A stretch of DNA of 64,000 bases from assembly GCA_041394145.1 (NCBI GenBank), contig JAWKIW010000005.1, positions 124,001 through 188,000 on the forward strand. The letters are read 5' to 3'. Numbering within the stretch: position 1 is the first letter of the stretch; every line of letters begins with the position of its first letter. Positions 18,305 through 27,612 of the stretch are shown here, piece after piece. The translations under genes were made by a program, and so were the position numbers. This DNA comes from JAWKIW01 sp041394145. GTDB lineage: Bacteria > Actinomycetota > Acidimicrobiia > Acidimicrobiales > Acidimicrobilacustridaceae. The notes beneath the pieces were generated by a model, which was given only the letters and a program-made list of their open reading frames with translations, did not search any database and was not told the origin of the DNA.

Positions 18305-18310
18305 TAGGGT
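18305..18310 (+). promoter_or_regulatory. -10 hexamer of tadA
   Basis: TAGGGT, 6 bases before the GTG at 18317. Confidence 0.5.
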
Positions 18311-18316
18311 GCGCGC

Positions 18317-18778
18317 GTGGTCGACGACGACGCGCTGCTCGACTCGGCGATGGCCGTGGCGCTCGCCGAGGCCCGCGCCGCCCTCGACCACCACGACGTG
18401 CCGATCGGTGCCGTCGTGGTCCTCGACGGCGAGATCGTGGCCCGGGCCCACAACGAGCGCGAGCGGCGCGGCGACCCCACCGCCCACGCCGAGGTCCTCG
18501 CCCTGCAGGAGGCGGCGCGCCTGGTGGGGACCTGGCGTCTCGACGGGGCCACGGTGGTCGCCACCCTCGAGCCGTGCCCGATGTGCGCCGGGGCGCTGGT
18601 GCAGGCCCGCGTGGCCCGCGTGGTCTTCGGCGCGGCCGACCCCAAGGCCGGGGCGATGGGCACCCTGTACAACCTCGGCGCCGATCCCCGCCTGAACCAC
18701 GAGCTCGAGGTCGTGCCCGGGATGCGGGCCGACGAGGCCGCCGCGCTCCTCACGGCGTTCTTCGCCGCCCGCCGTTGA
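18317..18778 (+). CDS. tadA: tRNA-specific adenosine deaminase TadA
   Basis: Zinc hydrolase that converts the wobble adenosine of tRNA-Arg(ACG) to inosine. 153 residues with the zinc and proton-shuttle motif THAEVLAL (HAE), the second zinc site EPCPMCAGAL (PCxxC), and the substrate-loop stretch VPIGAVVVLDGEIVARAHNERE. GTG start fixed by family length and the adjacent -10. It lies between two serine tRNA genes transcribed from the opposite strand. Confidence 0.96.
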   Translation: MVDDDALLDSAMAVALAEARAALDHHDVPIGAVVVLDGEIVARAHNERERRGDPTAHAEVLALQEAARLVGTWRLDGATVVATLEPCPMCAGALVQARVARVVFGAADPKAGAMGTLYNLGADPRLNHELEVVPGMRADEAAALLTAFFAARR

Positions 18779-18806
18779 CGCCGAGGCCGCCGAGGGCGGC
18801 CCGTGG

Positions 18807-18891
18807 CGGAGGGAGTGGGATTCGAACCCACGGTGGGTTGCCCCACACACGCTTTCCAAGCGTGCCGATTCGGCCGCTCTCGCATCCCTCC
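18807..18891 (-). tRNA. tRNA-Ser(GGA)
   Basis: 85-nt class II tRNA. The acceptor stem GGAGGGA pairs with TCCCTCC, discriminator G. The T arm is GGGTTCGAATCCC, with a long variable arm GTGGGGCAACCCAC. The anticodon loop TTGGAAA gives GGA, reading UCC and UCU. CCA is not encoded. Confidence 0.97.
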
Positions 18892-18979
18892 AGGCGCGCT
18901 TCCGGCGGGGTCGGCCGGCGCCGGTGACTGCGAGCAGCCGCCCTGCCGGGAGCGCGGGCCGTCAGGCTATCCTGTGCGC

Positions 18980-19118
18980 CGGTCCGCACCCGCATGTGGT
19001 GGTCGGGCCCTGTGCAATCGGAGCCCGTGAACCGAGTCAGGGCCGGGAGGCAGCAGCTCTCAGCGGAATCTCCGGTGTGCCGCAGGTCGCCTGACCACCA
19101 CATGGGGGTGCGGACCCG
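18980..19118 (+). ncRNA. ffs: Signal recognition particle RNA (small bacterial type)
   Basis: The long helix is closed by GGTCCGCACCCGCATGTGG at the 5' end and its near-complement ending GGTGCGGACC at the 3' end. The apical Ffh-binding domain reads GTCAGGGCC, GGGAGGCAGCAG, then GTGCCGCAGGTCGCCTGAC. Its position between tadA and dnaX is the conserved one. A TATCCT hexamer at 18969-18974 is a plausible -10. The product guides Ffh to nascent membrane proteins. Confidence 0.93.
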
Positions 19119-19172
19119 GTCACGCTCCCGGGACCGGAGCGACCACCGTCGAACGGCGTCGCACCCCGTGGG

Positions 19173-19178
19173 TAGGCT
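19173..19178 (+). promoter_or_regulatory. -10 hexamer of dnaX
   Basis: TAGGCT, 8 bases before the ATG at 19187. Confidence 0.5.
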
Positions 19179-19186
19179 CGGCGGCG

Positions 19187-21084
19187 ATGGCCTACCAGTC
19201 CCTCTACCGCCGCTACCGGCCCCGCCGGTTCGCCGAGGTGCGGGGACAGGACCACCTGGTCCGGGCACTGCAGAACGCCGTCCGTGACGGGCGCGTCGGT
19301 CACGCCTACCTGTTCAGCGGTCCGCGCGGCACGGGGAAGACCTCGACCGCTCGCATCCTCGCCAAGGTCTTGAACTGCGAGGCCCCCGCCGACGGCGAGC
19401 CGTGCGGCGAGTGCCCGTCGTGCCTCGCCATCGACGCCGGCACGTCCTTCGACGTCCACGAGCTCGACGCCGCCTCCAACAACGGTGTCGAGGCGGTGCG
19501 CGACCTCATCGCCAAGGCGTCGCTCGGCACCCCCGGTCGCACGAAGGTGTACATCCTCGACGAGGTCCACATGCTGTCGACGGCGGCGTCGAACGCGCTG
19601 CTGAAGACCCTCGAGGAGCCGCCCGACCACGTGGTGTTCGTGCTCGCCACCACCGACCCGCAGAAGGTGCTGCCCACCATCCGCAGCCGCACGCAGCACT
19701 TCGAGGTCCACCTCCTCCCGGCGGCCGAGCTCGAAGCCCTCGTCGACCACGTGATCACCGACGCCGGCCTCGACGTCGCGCCCGACGCCCGCGACTACGT
19801 GCTGCGGGCCGGAGCCGGGTCCGCCCGCGACACCCTCAGCGCGCTCGACCAGGTCGTGGCCGCCGGCGGGGTCCTCGAGGACACGTCGGCCCTCGACGAG
19901 CTCGTCGAGGCGCTGTGCGACCGCGACACGGCGCGGGCGCTCGTCGCCGTCGAGCGCGCCGTCGGGTCCGGGCGGAGCCTGCGGCTGCTCGGCGAACAGC
20001 TCATCGGGCGGTTGCGCGACGTCTTCCTGGCGGCGCTGGGCACCGACCTGCCCCGCCTCGCCGACCGCGAGCGCGAGGTCGTCGCCGGCCAGGCGGAGCG
20101 CCTCGGGCGGCCGGCGCCACCCGGGCCCTCGAGGTGCTGGGGGACGCGCTCGTGGGCATCCAGGACGTGCCCGACCCCCGCATCCCCGTGGAGGTGGCGC
20201 TGGTCCGGCTCACGCGCCCCGACGCCGACGCCCGTCCGGCCGCGCTCGCCGAGCGGGTCGCCCGGCTCGAGCAGGCGGTCGCCGGCGGCGTGCCGCCGAC
20301 CGCTGCGGCCGAGACCCCCGAGGAGGCCGAGGCCGCTCCCACCGCCGCCCGTCGTCCCCCCGCCGAGGGCACCGGGCGCCGAGCCGGACCACCCCCACCC
20401 CGCCCCGGTGGCAGCCGGCCCGCCGACGCGGCCCGCAGCGTGCTGGCCGGCCGGAAGGGCCCGTCGCCGGGCCGGACAGCGCCGGACCCGCGTCGTGGCG
20501 CCTCCCTCCGCGAGGAGCCGACGGTGACGGAGGCGCCCGACGCGGCGCCGGCGCCGACGGAGGTCGCGGCGCCGCCCGCAGGCGCAGCCGCGTCAGGGTC
20601 GGCGGAACCGCAACCTCCCCCGGCGGGGTCGACCCCGTCGGCTGGGGCGGCGACCGGGCCCGGTCACGGGGGGGCGCTGCCCACCCGTGACGAGCTCACC
20701 CTGGCGTGGGGCGATGACGTCCTGCCGCGCCTGCCGCAGAAGGCGCGGGTCCGCTTCGCCGGCGGCCGGTGGGTCGACGTCGACGATGCCGCCGTGTTCG
20801 GGCTCCCCAACCAGCACCACCTCCGGCGCTGCGACGAGGTCCGAGCCGAGGCCGAGGCGGCCCTGCAGGCCCACTTCGGTCGTGCCGTGCCCATCCGGCT
20901 GGTGGTCGACGGCGACGCCGCCCCGGCGGTGCCGTCCGATGCCGGACCGGTCACCGCCCCCGACGTGGTCGACGAGGAGCCGGTCGACCCCGACGAGCTC
21001 GTCGACGCCACCGACGTCGCCGATCGAGGGCTCGACCGCATCACCGAGCTGTTCCCCGGCGCCGAGCTCGTGGACGAGCCCTGA
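19187..21084 (+). CDS. dnaX: DNA polymerase III subunit gamma/tau (one frameshift)
   Basis: Clamp-loader ATPase of the replisome. It begins MAYQSLYRRYRPRRF, Walker A GPRGTGKTS, a four-cysteine zinc module (CEAPADGEPCGECPSC), Walker B ILDEVHML, sensor ATTDPQKVLPTIRSR and SARDTLSALDQ. The frame must step back by one near 20108 to continue as RAAGATRALEVLGDAL. The following 330 residues (proline/alanine linker, then domain LTLAWGDDVLPRLPQKARVRF to ELFPGAELVDEP) are a normal tau-like C-terminus. Total about 632 residues. No A-rich slippery heptamer is present, so I treat this as a lost G in the GGGCGG run. Confidence 0.93.
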
Positions 21085-21118
21085 CCCCGGCGCTGCCCCG
21101 ATCCGGAGGATCCGTCCG

Positions 21119-21685
21119 ATGGCCGACACACCCGACGAGCACGAGTCCGCGGCCGGTGGCCCGCTGTCCGTCCCCGATCCCGACCTGGGGGGTCTCGGCG
21201 GTGCCGGTGGCGCGGCCGGCCTCGACGATCCCGGTCTCGGGGTCCTCGGCGGTGGCGCCGGCGACGGGTTCGACATGGGCTCCCTCCTGCAGAGCGCGAT
21301 GCAGATGCAGCAGGACCTGCTCGCTGCCCAGCAGCAGGCGGCCGAGCAGGTCGTCGAAGGGGTGGCCGGCGGTGGCGTGGTGCGGGTGGAGGTGACCGGC
21401 GGCCTCGAGTTCCGGTCGGTCACCATCGATCCCGAGGTCGTCGATCCCGACGACGTCGAGCTGTTGCAGGACCTCGTGCTGGCCGCGCTGCACGACGCCG
21501 TCGGCCGTGTGCAGGGGCTGCAGGCCCAGGCCGTGCCCGACCTGGGCGCGCTGGGGCTCGGCGACGGTGGCCTCGACCTCGGTGCGCTCCTCGGCGGCGG
21601 GCCCCTCGACGACGACGAGCTCGATGACGATGACGAGCTCGACGACCTCGATGACGGCACGGCCGGCCCGGCGGGCCGCCCGTGA
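21119..21685 (+). CDS. YbaB/EbfC nucleoid-associated protein
   Basis: 188 residues. The central part MGSLLQSAMQMQQDLLAAQQQ...VVRVEVTGGLEFRSVTIDPEVVDPDDVELLQDLVLAALHDA (in pieces, residues 57-130) is the YbaB fold, a DNA-binding dimer. Unusually it has a glycine/proline-rich N-terminal extension of about 50 residues and a very acidic tail (DDDELDDDDELDDLDDG). It lies 35 bases after dnaX and overlaps recR by four bases (GTGA), the conserved dnaX-ebfC-recR order. Confidence 0.9.
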   Translation: MADTPDEHESAAGGPLSVPDPDLGGLGGAGGAAGLDDPGLGVLGGGAGDGFDMGSLLQSAMQMQQDLLAAQQQAAEQVVEGVAGGGVVRVEVTGGLEFRSVTIDPEVVDPDDVELLQDLVLAALHDAVGRVQGLQAQAVPDLGALGLGDGGLDLGALLGGGPLDDDELDDDDELDDLDDGTAGPAGRP

Positions 21686-22290
21686 GCGCCTACGCCGCTC
21701 CCGTCCAGGACCTCATCGACGAGCTCGGGCGCCTCCCCGGCATCGGGCCGAAGTCTGCCCAGCGCATCGCCTTCCACCTGCTGAAGCTGCCGAAGGAGGA
21801 CGCGCTGCGCCTGGCCCGGTCCATCGCCGAGGTCAAGGACAGGGTCTCGTTCTGCCGCCGCTGCTTCAACGTCGCCGAGGGCGAGGAGTGTGCGATCTGC
21901 GCCGATCCCCGCCGCGACCCGACCGTGGTCTGTGTCGTCGAGGAGCCCCGCGACCTGGTCGCGGTGGAGAAGACCGGCGAGTTCTCGGGCCGGTACCACG
22001 TCCTGCAGGGCGCCATCAGCCCCATCGAGGGCATCGGGCCCGACCAGCTCCGGGTCAAGGAGCTCCTGGCTCGGCTGGAGCCCGAAGGTGTCATCGAGGT
22101 GATCCTGTGCACCAACCCCAACATCGAGGGCGAGGCGACCGCGATGTACCTCAGCCGCCTGCTCAAGCCGCTCGGGCTGCGGGTGACCCGCATCGCGTCC
22201 GGACTCCCCGTGGGAGGCGACCTCGAGTACGCCGACGAGCTCACGCTGGGGCGCGCGTTGGAGGGGCGGCGTGACGTCGAGGCGGACTGA
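21682..22290 (+). CDS. recR: Recombination protein RecR
   Basis: 202-residue recombination mediator acting with RecO/RecF in gap repair. N-terminal helix-hairpin-helix LGRLPGIGPKSAQRIAFHLL, a C4 zinc finger (CRRCFNVAEGEECAIC), the Toprim domain with VVEEPRDLVAVEKTGEF and ILCTNPNIEGEATAMYL, and the C-terminal ASGLPVGGDLEYADELTLGRAL. GTG start overlaps the ebfC stop. Confidence 0.97.
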   Translation: MSAYAAPVQDLIDELGRLPGIGPKSAQRIAFHLLKLPKEDALRLARSIAEVKDRVSFCRRCFNVAEGEECAICADPRRDPTVVCVVEEPRDLVAVEKTGEFSGRYHVLQGAISPIEGIGPDQLRVKELLARLEPEGVIEVILCTNPNIEGEATAMYLSRLLKPLGLRVTRIASGLPVGGDLEYADELTLGRALEGRRDVEAD

Positions 22291-22377
22291 CGGCGCCGAC
22301 CCGATCGCGACCGGGGGCGGGCCGGGCCACCGGGGGTGCCTTGCCTCGACGAGACCCACCCGATCCAATGGCGCTCC

Positions 22378-23688
22378 GTGCCGACCCGCCGACCACGACC
22401 GCTGCTGACCTCGGTGACGCTGGCCGTCGCCGTGGTCGTGATCGTGGTGGCGTCGACGGGGGCGTTCGTGCTCGCCAACGCCAACGACGGCGCACCCGAC
22501 CCCGAGACGGCGGTGCGGACCTTCGTCGAGGCGGCCGCCGCCGGCGACGGGCGGGCGCTGCTGGCGGCCTCCATGCCGTCGGAGCGCGAGCCCATCGCCG
22601 AGTACGTCCCCGGCATCCTCGATGAGCTCGAGCGCCTGGGGTTGGTCGGCCCGCTCGACCTGAACCGCGCCGGTCTGGTCGACGTCGCCGCCGTCGACCT
22701 GCGGACCGAGGCCGAGCCGGTCGACGTCGACACCTCTCGCGTCGTCGTGGACGGCGGCCACCTCCGCGGCCGCTGGGCCGTCGACGGTGGCCCCCTGAAC
22801 GAGCGGCTGCGCCGTGTGCTCGTCGACGACCTGGGCCTGGACCCTCCCCAGCCCGGGGAGACCTTCGATCTCGACCTCGCCGCGCACCCCATCGTGGTGA
22901 TGTCGGTGCGCGAGCTGGGTGGCTGGCACGTGTCGCTGTACGAGACCCTCGCCGAGGCGTGGCGGCAGGCGGCGGACGCGCCGCGACCGTCGTGGGGGCG
23001 CGGACCGACCGCGACCGGGTCCGACACGCCCGAGGACGCCGTGCGCGACCTGCTCGGCGCCGCGGCCGCCCTCGACGCCACCCGCGCCGTGGCCCTGACC
23101 TACCCGCCCGAGACCCGTGCCCTGTACGACTACTCGACGCTGTTCCTCCCCGGGTCGCGCCGGCTCGCCCGCCAGGCCGTCGAGGACGAAGGGTTCGCCC
23201 TCACCGTCGGCGACATCTCGTTGCGCTCCGAGGGGAGCGGGCCCGAGCGTCACGTGACGGTCGAGGAGCTGACGGCGACCTGGGGTGCGGGATCGGACTG
23301 GACTCGACTGCGGATCGAGGGTGGCTGCGGCACGTGGGAGTACGCACCGGCACCCGCGGCCGAGCCGACCCGGGTCGAGCGGCGCTGCGACGGCGACGTG
23401 TCCGCACCGTCGGCCGAGACGGCCGCAGGCCCGTACCGCCAGGTGAGCGCCTTCAGCGAGCTCGGCCGGGTCATGCCGACGTTCGTGGTGCTCGAACGCT
23501 CGGGCCGCTGGTTCGTGAGCCCCACCCGCACCGTGCTGCGGACGCTGCACGAGATCCTGGTCGGGCTCCAACCGGCGCAGGCCGACGACTTCGCCGCACG
23601 GCTCGGCGACGTCTGGGAGGTCTACCGGCCCGAGCCGTACCGCGACCGGCCGACCACGCCGCTGGCCGCCCTCGGCGTCGGCGCCTGA
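22378..23688 (+). CDS. Membrane-anchored hypothetical protein
   Basis: 436 residues with one N-terminal membrane segment (VTLAVAVVVIVVASTGAFVL, about residues 10-29) and a large predicted extracytoplasmic part. The latter holds two similar halves that each begin PDPETAVRTFVEAAAAGDGRAL or TPEDAVRDLLGAAAALDATRA, which look like repeated SnoaL/NTF2-like lumazine-type units. No catalytic motif is recognised. GTG 22378 was chosen as it places the membrane helix right after a basic start; GTG 22336 is possible. Follows recR by 88 bases on the same strand and is convergent with the thiolase gene. Confidence 0.7.
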   Translation: MPTRRPRPLLTSVTLAVAVVVIVVASTGAFVLANANDGAPDPETAVRTFVEAAAAGDGRALLAASMPSEREPIAEYVPGILDELERLGLVGPLDLNRAGLVDVAAVDLRTEAEPVDVDTSRVVVDGGHLRGRWAVDGGPLNERLRRVLVDDLGLDPPQPGETFDLDLAAHPIVVMSVRELGGWHVSLYETLAEAWRQAADAPRPSWGRGPTATGSDTPEDAVRDLLGAAAALDATRAVALTYPPETRALYDYSTLFLPGSRRLARQAVEDEGFALTVGDISLRSEGSGPERHVTVEELTATWGAGSDWTRLRIEGGCGTWEYAPAPAAEPTRVERRCDGDVSAPSAETAAGPYRQVSAFSELGRVMPTFVVLERSGRWFVSPTRTVLRTLHEILVGLQPAQADDFAARLGDVWEVYRPEPYRDRPTTPLAALGVGA

Positions 23689-23745
23689 GCTGCGGTCGCC
23701 GACCGAGGGACGACGCCGCGGCACCGACCGGGCCCGGACGCGAGC

Positions 23746-23770
23746 GGGCCCCGGCGAAGCGCCGGGGCCC
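23746..23770. terminator. Bidirectional hairpin terminator
   Basis: Perfect 11-bp arms GGGCCCCGGCG and CGCCGGGGCCC with an AAG loop, centred between two convergent stop codons. Confidence 0.75.
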
Positions 23771-23804
23771 GAGGTGCTCGTGCCGGCGCGGGGCCGGTCC
23801 GGGA

Positions 23805-24986
23805 TCAGCCGACCTGGATCAAGATGGCGTCGCCCTGGCCACCACCGCCGCACAGCCCGGCGGCGCCCAGCCCGCCACCCCGGCGCTGCAGCTCGAGGGC
23901 GAGGTGCAGGGTGATGCGGTTGCCGGACATGCCGAGGGGGTGACCGATGGAGATGGCGCCACCGTTCACGTTGACGATGTCGTCCTTGATGCCGAGGTCG
24001 TCCATGGACGCCACCCCGACGGCGGCGAAGGCCTCGTTGATCTCGAACAGGTCGATGTCGCCGACGTCCTTGCCGGCCTTCTCCAGCGCCGCCTTGATCG
24101 CTCGCGAGGGCTGGTGCAGCAGCGAGGCGTCGGGCCCCGCGACCTGGCCGTAGCCCACGATCTCGGCGAGGGGCGCGATGCCGAGCTTGTCGGCGACGTC
24201 CTTGGACGCGACGATCATCGCCGAGCCGCCGTCGGAGATCTGCGACGCGTTGCCGGCGGTGATGTTGCCGGACTTGTCGAACGCCGGGCGCAGGCCGGAC
24301 AGGCCCTCCAGGGTGGTCTCGCCCCGCACGCCCTCGTCGTGGGCCACGATCAGGGCGTCACCCTTGCGCTGCGGGACGGTGACGTTGACGATCTCGTTCT
24401 CGTAGAGGCCGGCCTTCTGGGCGGCGTCGGCCCGACGGTGCGACTCGGCGGCGAAGGCGTCCTGGGGCTCGCGGGGGATGTCGAGCGACTTGGCGTACTT
24501 CTCGGTGCCGGCGCCCATGGCGACCTGGTCGAAGGCGCAGAACAGGCCGTCGTACATCAGCGAGTCGATGACGCCCTTGTCACCGAGGCGGTAGCCGGCT
24601 CGGGCCTCGGGGAGCAGGTACGGGCTGTTGGTCATCGACTCCATGCCGCCGGCGACGACCACGTCGGCGTCGCCGTTGCGGACCATCTGGTCGGCGAGGT
24701 AGAGGGCGTTCATGCCCGAGAGGCAGACCTTGTTGATGGTCGACGCCGGCACGTCCATGGCGATGCCGGCGTTGACCGCGGCCTGGCGGGCGGTGATCTG
24801 CCCGGCGCCGGCCTGCAGCACGTGGCCCATGATCACGTAGTCGACGGCGTCGGCGGCGACGCCGGTGCGTTCCAGTGCGGCCTTGATGGCGAACCCGCCC
24901 AGCTCGGCGGCGCTGAAGCTCGCGAGCGAGCCCGACAGCTTGCCGATCGGCGTGCGGGCACCGCCCAGGATGACGGATCCGGCCAT
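23805..24986 (-). CDS. Acetyl-CoA C-acetyltransferase (thiolase)
   Basis: 393-residue biosynthetic-type thiolase that joins two acetyl-CoA to acetoacetyl-CoA or cleaves 3-oxoacyl-CoA. The nucleophilic cysteine lies in INKVCLSGMNAL (near residue 89). VVAGGMESMTNSPYLL, NEAFAAVG, GGAISIGHPLGMSG with the catalytic histidine, and GLCGGGGQGDA with the second cysteine complete the site. SD AAGGAG precedes the ATG. A likely first step for the ethylmalonyl-CoA or polyhydroxybutyrate route whose later enzymes are elsewhere in the window. Confidence 0.95.
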   Translation of the reverse strand: MAGSVILGGARTPIGKLSGSLASFSAAELGGFAIKAALERTGVAADAVDYVIMGHVLQAGAGQITARQAAVNAGIAMDVPASTINKVCLSGMNALYLADQMVRNGDADVVVAGGMESMTNSPYLLPEARAGYRLGDKGVIDSLMYDGLFCAFDQVAMGAGTEKYAKSLDIPREPQDAFAAESHRRADAAQKAGLYENEIVNVTVPQRKGDALIVAHDEGVRGETTLEGLSGLRPAFDKSGNITAGNASQISDGGSAMIVASKDVADKLGIAPLAEIVGYGQVAGPDASLLHQPSRAIKAALEKAGKDVGDIDLFEINEAFAAVGVASMDDLGIKDDIVNVNGGAISIGHPLGMSGNRITLHLALELQRRGGGLGAAGLCGGGGQGDAILIQVG

Positions 24987-25040
24987 GGACTGACTCCTTC
25001 CCCCCGCCTGCGCGGCACAGGCGTCGGACTGTGGGGCGAA

Positions 25041-25046
25041 AGTGTA
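25041..25046 (-). promoter_or_regulatory. -10 of thiolase gene
   Basis: TACACT on the minus strand, 54 bases upstream of the ATG. Unlike many genes here the transcript would have a leader with a Shine-Dalgarno site. Confidence 0.4.
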
Positions 25047-25105
25047 GGGAGCCGGACCGCCGCCGGGCCAAAAGGGCCCTCGTCGCCGATCGGCGAGGCC
25101 TCGGC

Positions 25106-25980
25106 TCAGGATGGCCGGGGTGGCCTCGTCGGCGGCGTGTGTGTCGGCCGGGCGCTCGTCGGGCACGGGTGCAGCGGTGGCCTCGGGCCCTGGCCCGCAG
25201 ATCGACCGGTGGCGTGGTCGAGGGCGCGGCCCACGGCGGCCCTCATCAGCCGGGCCGTCGGGTCGAGGCTCGGCTCGGCAGGGGTGGGGACCGGCTCCCC
25301 GGGCGTCATGGATCCGATGCGCACACCCGGACGCTCGGTGCTGAGGTCGAGCACGGGTTCGTCGGGGCTGCCGGTCAGGCGGGCGATCGCCCGCTCGAGG
25401 TCGGCCCTGGCCTCGGTGAGGCGCTCGTGCACGTCGGCCTCGTAGCGCCGGACCTGGTCGGCGTGGCGCTCCGCCCGCCGCTCGATGCGCTCCGCCCGCA
25501 GCCGGCCCTGGTCGACGGCCCCGCGCACCGTGTCCTGGGCCCGGCGCTCGGCCTCGGCCACCAGGGCGGCGGCCTGCTGCTCGGCCGCCTGCAGGACCCG
25601 CTTGGCCTGGTCGCGCAGGTCGGTGACCTTCGAGCCCGACCCGCCGTCGGTCGGCGCGGCCTCGAGCTCGGCCCGGGCTCGCATCCGGTGGCCTCGGCCT
25701 CGGCCTTGTCGCGAACGGAGCTGCCGAGCGACTCGGCGGCCCGCAGCACGTCGCTGACCTGGCCGAGGTGCGCGAGGTCGGCGGTCTCGTCGGCCTGGCG
25801 CCGGCGGGGGCGCCGCACTCCGGCCGGCGCGACGACGGTGACGGCCGGGAAGGTGGAGTGCAGGGCGTAGCGCAGGGGTGGCAGCTACCTCGACGAGGAA
25901 CTTGTGCACCTCGCCGCGCTTCGTGGCTCCAGTCGGCGATGGGGAACGTCCGCTCCACCTCGTCCGGCGTCAGTGCCATG
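25106..25980 (-). CDS. DivIVA-like coiled-coil protein (several frameshifts)
   Basis: About 292 residues after correcting net losses near 25912, 25875 and 25682. The N-terminus ALTPDEVERTFPIADW plus GEVHKFLVEVAA resembles the DivIVA lipid-binding/curvature domain. A long alanine/arginine/glutamate coiled coil follows (KVTDLRDQAKRVLQAAEQ, AERRAQDTVRGAVDQ, RIERRAERHADQVRRYEADV), then a proline-rich tail. Such proteins organise polar growth or septum placement. The frame blocks are all sensible protein, so the indels look like sequence errors. A TAGGGT hexamer at 26059-26064 lies upstream. Family assignment is moderate. Confidence 0.6.
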
Positions 25981-26192
25981 TCCGGTGCAGCCCCTCCGTC
26001 CGCCCGGCTCACGCCGCCGCCCCCGGCCGAGGGCGCCCGGATGGGCCGTTCGGCCTAGACCCTACCTCAGGAGGTGGGCGCGGGGAAGTGGAGATCGCGC
26101 CGTGGTGGGCGCGGCCCACGCCCGCCCGGGAGCGACCCTCGCCGCACCCGGGGCGGGGCGCAGCACAAATGGCCGCCCCACCGGTCGACGGG

Positions 26193-26198
26193 TACGTT
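26193..26198 (+). promoter_or_regulatory. -10 hexamer of ccr
   Basis: TACGTT, 8 bases before the ATG at 26207. Confidence 0.5.
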
Positions 26199-26206
26199 AC
26201 GCGGCC

Positions 26207-27547
26207 ATGTCGGAGATGCAGCAGATCCTCGAAGCCATCCAGACGGGCGCGCCGGGCGAGGACCTGCCAACCTCGCCCTGCCGGAGTCCTACCGTTGCCT
26301 TCGTGAAGAAGGAGGAGCAGGCGATGTTCGAGGGCCTCGACCTCGGCCGACAAGGACCCCCGCAAGGCGCCGCACGTCGACCAGGTGCCCCTGCCCGAGA
26401 TCGCCCTCGACGAGGCCGTCATCGCGGTGATGGCCAGCTCGATCAATCCCCAACACGGTGTGGACCTCGATCTTCGAGCCCTGCCCACGTTCCTCTCCTC
26501 GAGCGCCTCGGCAAGGAGAGCGTGCAAGCGCCACGACCCGCCGTACCACATCGTGGGCCTCCGATGCCTCGGGCGTGGTGCTGCGGGTCGGCTCGGCCGT
26601 GCGCAAGTGGAAGCCCGGCGACCGCGACGATCCACTGCAACTTCGTCGACGATCAGGGACCCGTCGGCCCACGACGACTCGATGCTACTCGCCGACAACC
26701 AGCGCATCTGGGGCTTCGAGACGAACTTCGGCGGCCTGGCCGACCTCTCGGTCGTCAAGGCGAACCAGCTCTCATGCCCAAGCCCGCCCACCTCAGCTGG
26801 GAGGAGGCAGGCCGTCAACGCCCTGTGCAACTCCACCAGCTACCGCATGATCGTGAGCCAGCATGCGGCCGGCATGAAGCAGGGCGACGCCGTGCTCGTC
26901 TGGGGTGGCGACCGGCGTACCGGTGGCTATGCCGTCCAGTACGTGCTCAACGGCGGTGGCACGCCGGTCGGCGTGGTGTCGAGTGAGAGCAAGGCCCAGC
27001 TGCTGCGCGAGATGGGTCATGAGCCGTCATCAACCGCAAGGAGGCGGGCTACAAGTTCTGGTCCGACGAGCACACCCAGGACGAGCGCGAGTGGCGCCGG
27101 CTCGGCAAGGACATCCGCAGCCTCATCGGTCGCGATGTCGACATCGTGTTCGAGCACCCCGGCCGCCAGACCTTCGGTGCGTCGGTGTTCGGCCGCCCGC
27201 GGCGGCACCATCGTCACCTGCGCCGCCACCTCCGGCTACATGATCGAGTACGACAACCGCCACCTCTGGATGAAGCTGAAGCGCATCGTCGTCGCACTTC
27301 GCCAACTACAAGGAGGCGTACGCCAAGTAACCAGCTCATCTGCGAGGGAAAGATCCAACCGATGCTCACCCAGACCTTCCTGCTCGAGCAGACCGGCGAG
27401 GCCGCCTTCCAGATCCACAAGAACATGCACGAGGGCAAGCTCGGCGTGCTGTGCCTCGCGCCCGAGGAGGGCCAGGGCATCGACGACCCCGAGTTCCGCG
27501 AGAAGGTGGGCGAGGACCGCATCACCCTCGCCCGCACCTACGGCTGA
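26207..27547 (+). CDS. ccr: Crotonyl-CoA carboxylase/reductase (many frameshifts)
   Basis: NADPH-dependent reductive carboxylation of crotonyl-CoA to ethylmalonyl-CoA, the key enzyme of the ethylmalonyl-CoA pathway. Recognisable blocks in shifting frames are MSEMQQILEAIQTGAPGEDL, AFVKKEEQAMFEGLD, EIALDEAVIAVMASSIN, SDASGVVLRVGSAVRKWKPG, RIWGFETNFGGLADL, NALCNSTSYRMIVSQHAAGM, GYAVQYVLNGGGTPVGVVSS, FWSDEHTQDEREWRRLGKDI, VDIVFEHPGRQTFGASVF and ICEGKIQPMLTQTFLLEQTG to the end. More than ten indels fall in 1.1 kb, but every block keeps family residues. The last 67 codons are clean. Real function is likely; this stretch has poor consensus quality or is a very recent wreck. Confidence 0.88.
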
Positions 27548-27612
27548 TCCGCGGGAGCGGGGCCGAGTCTCGGTTTGGCACGAGGGCCGGCGAGTTCGGG
27601 AGACTGTGGGCC

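Noticed and set aside
20593..23853. Long minus-strand frame across dnaX, ebfC, recR
   Set aside because: Arg/Pro/Gly-rich low-complexity translation opposite three well-recognised genes.
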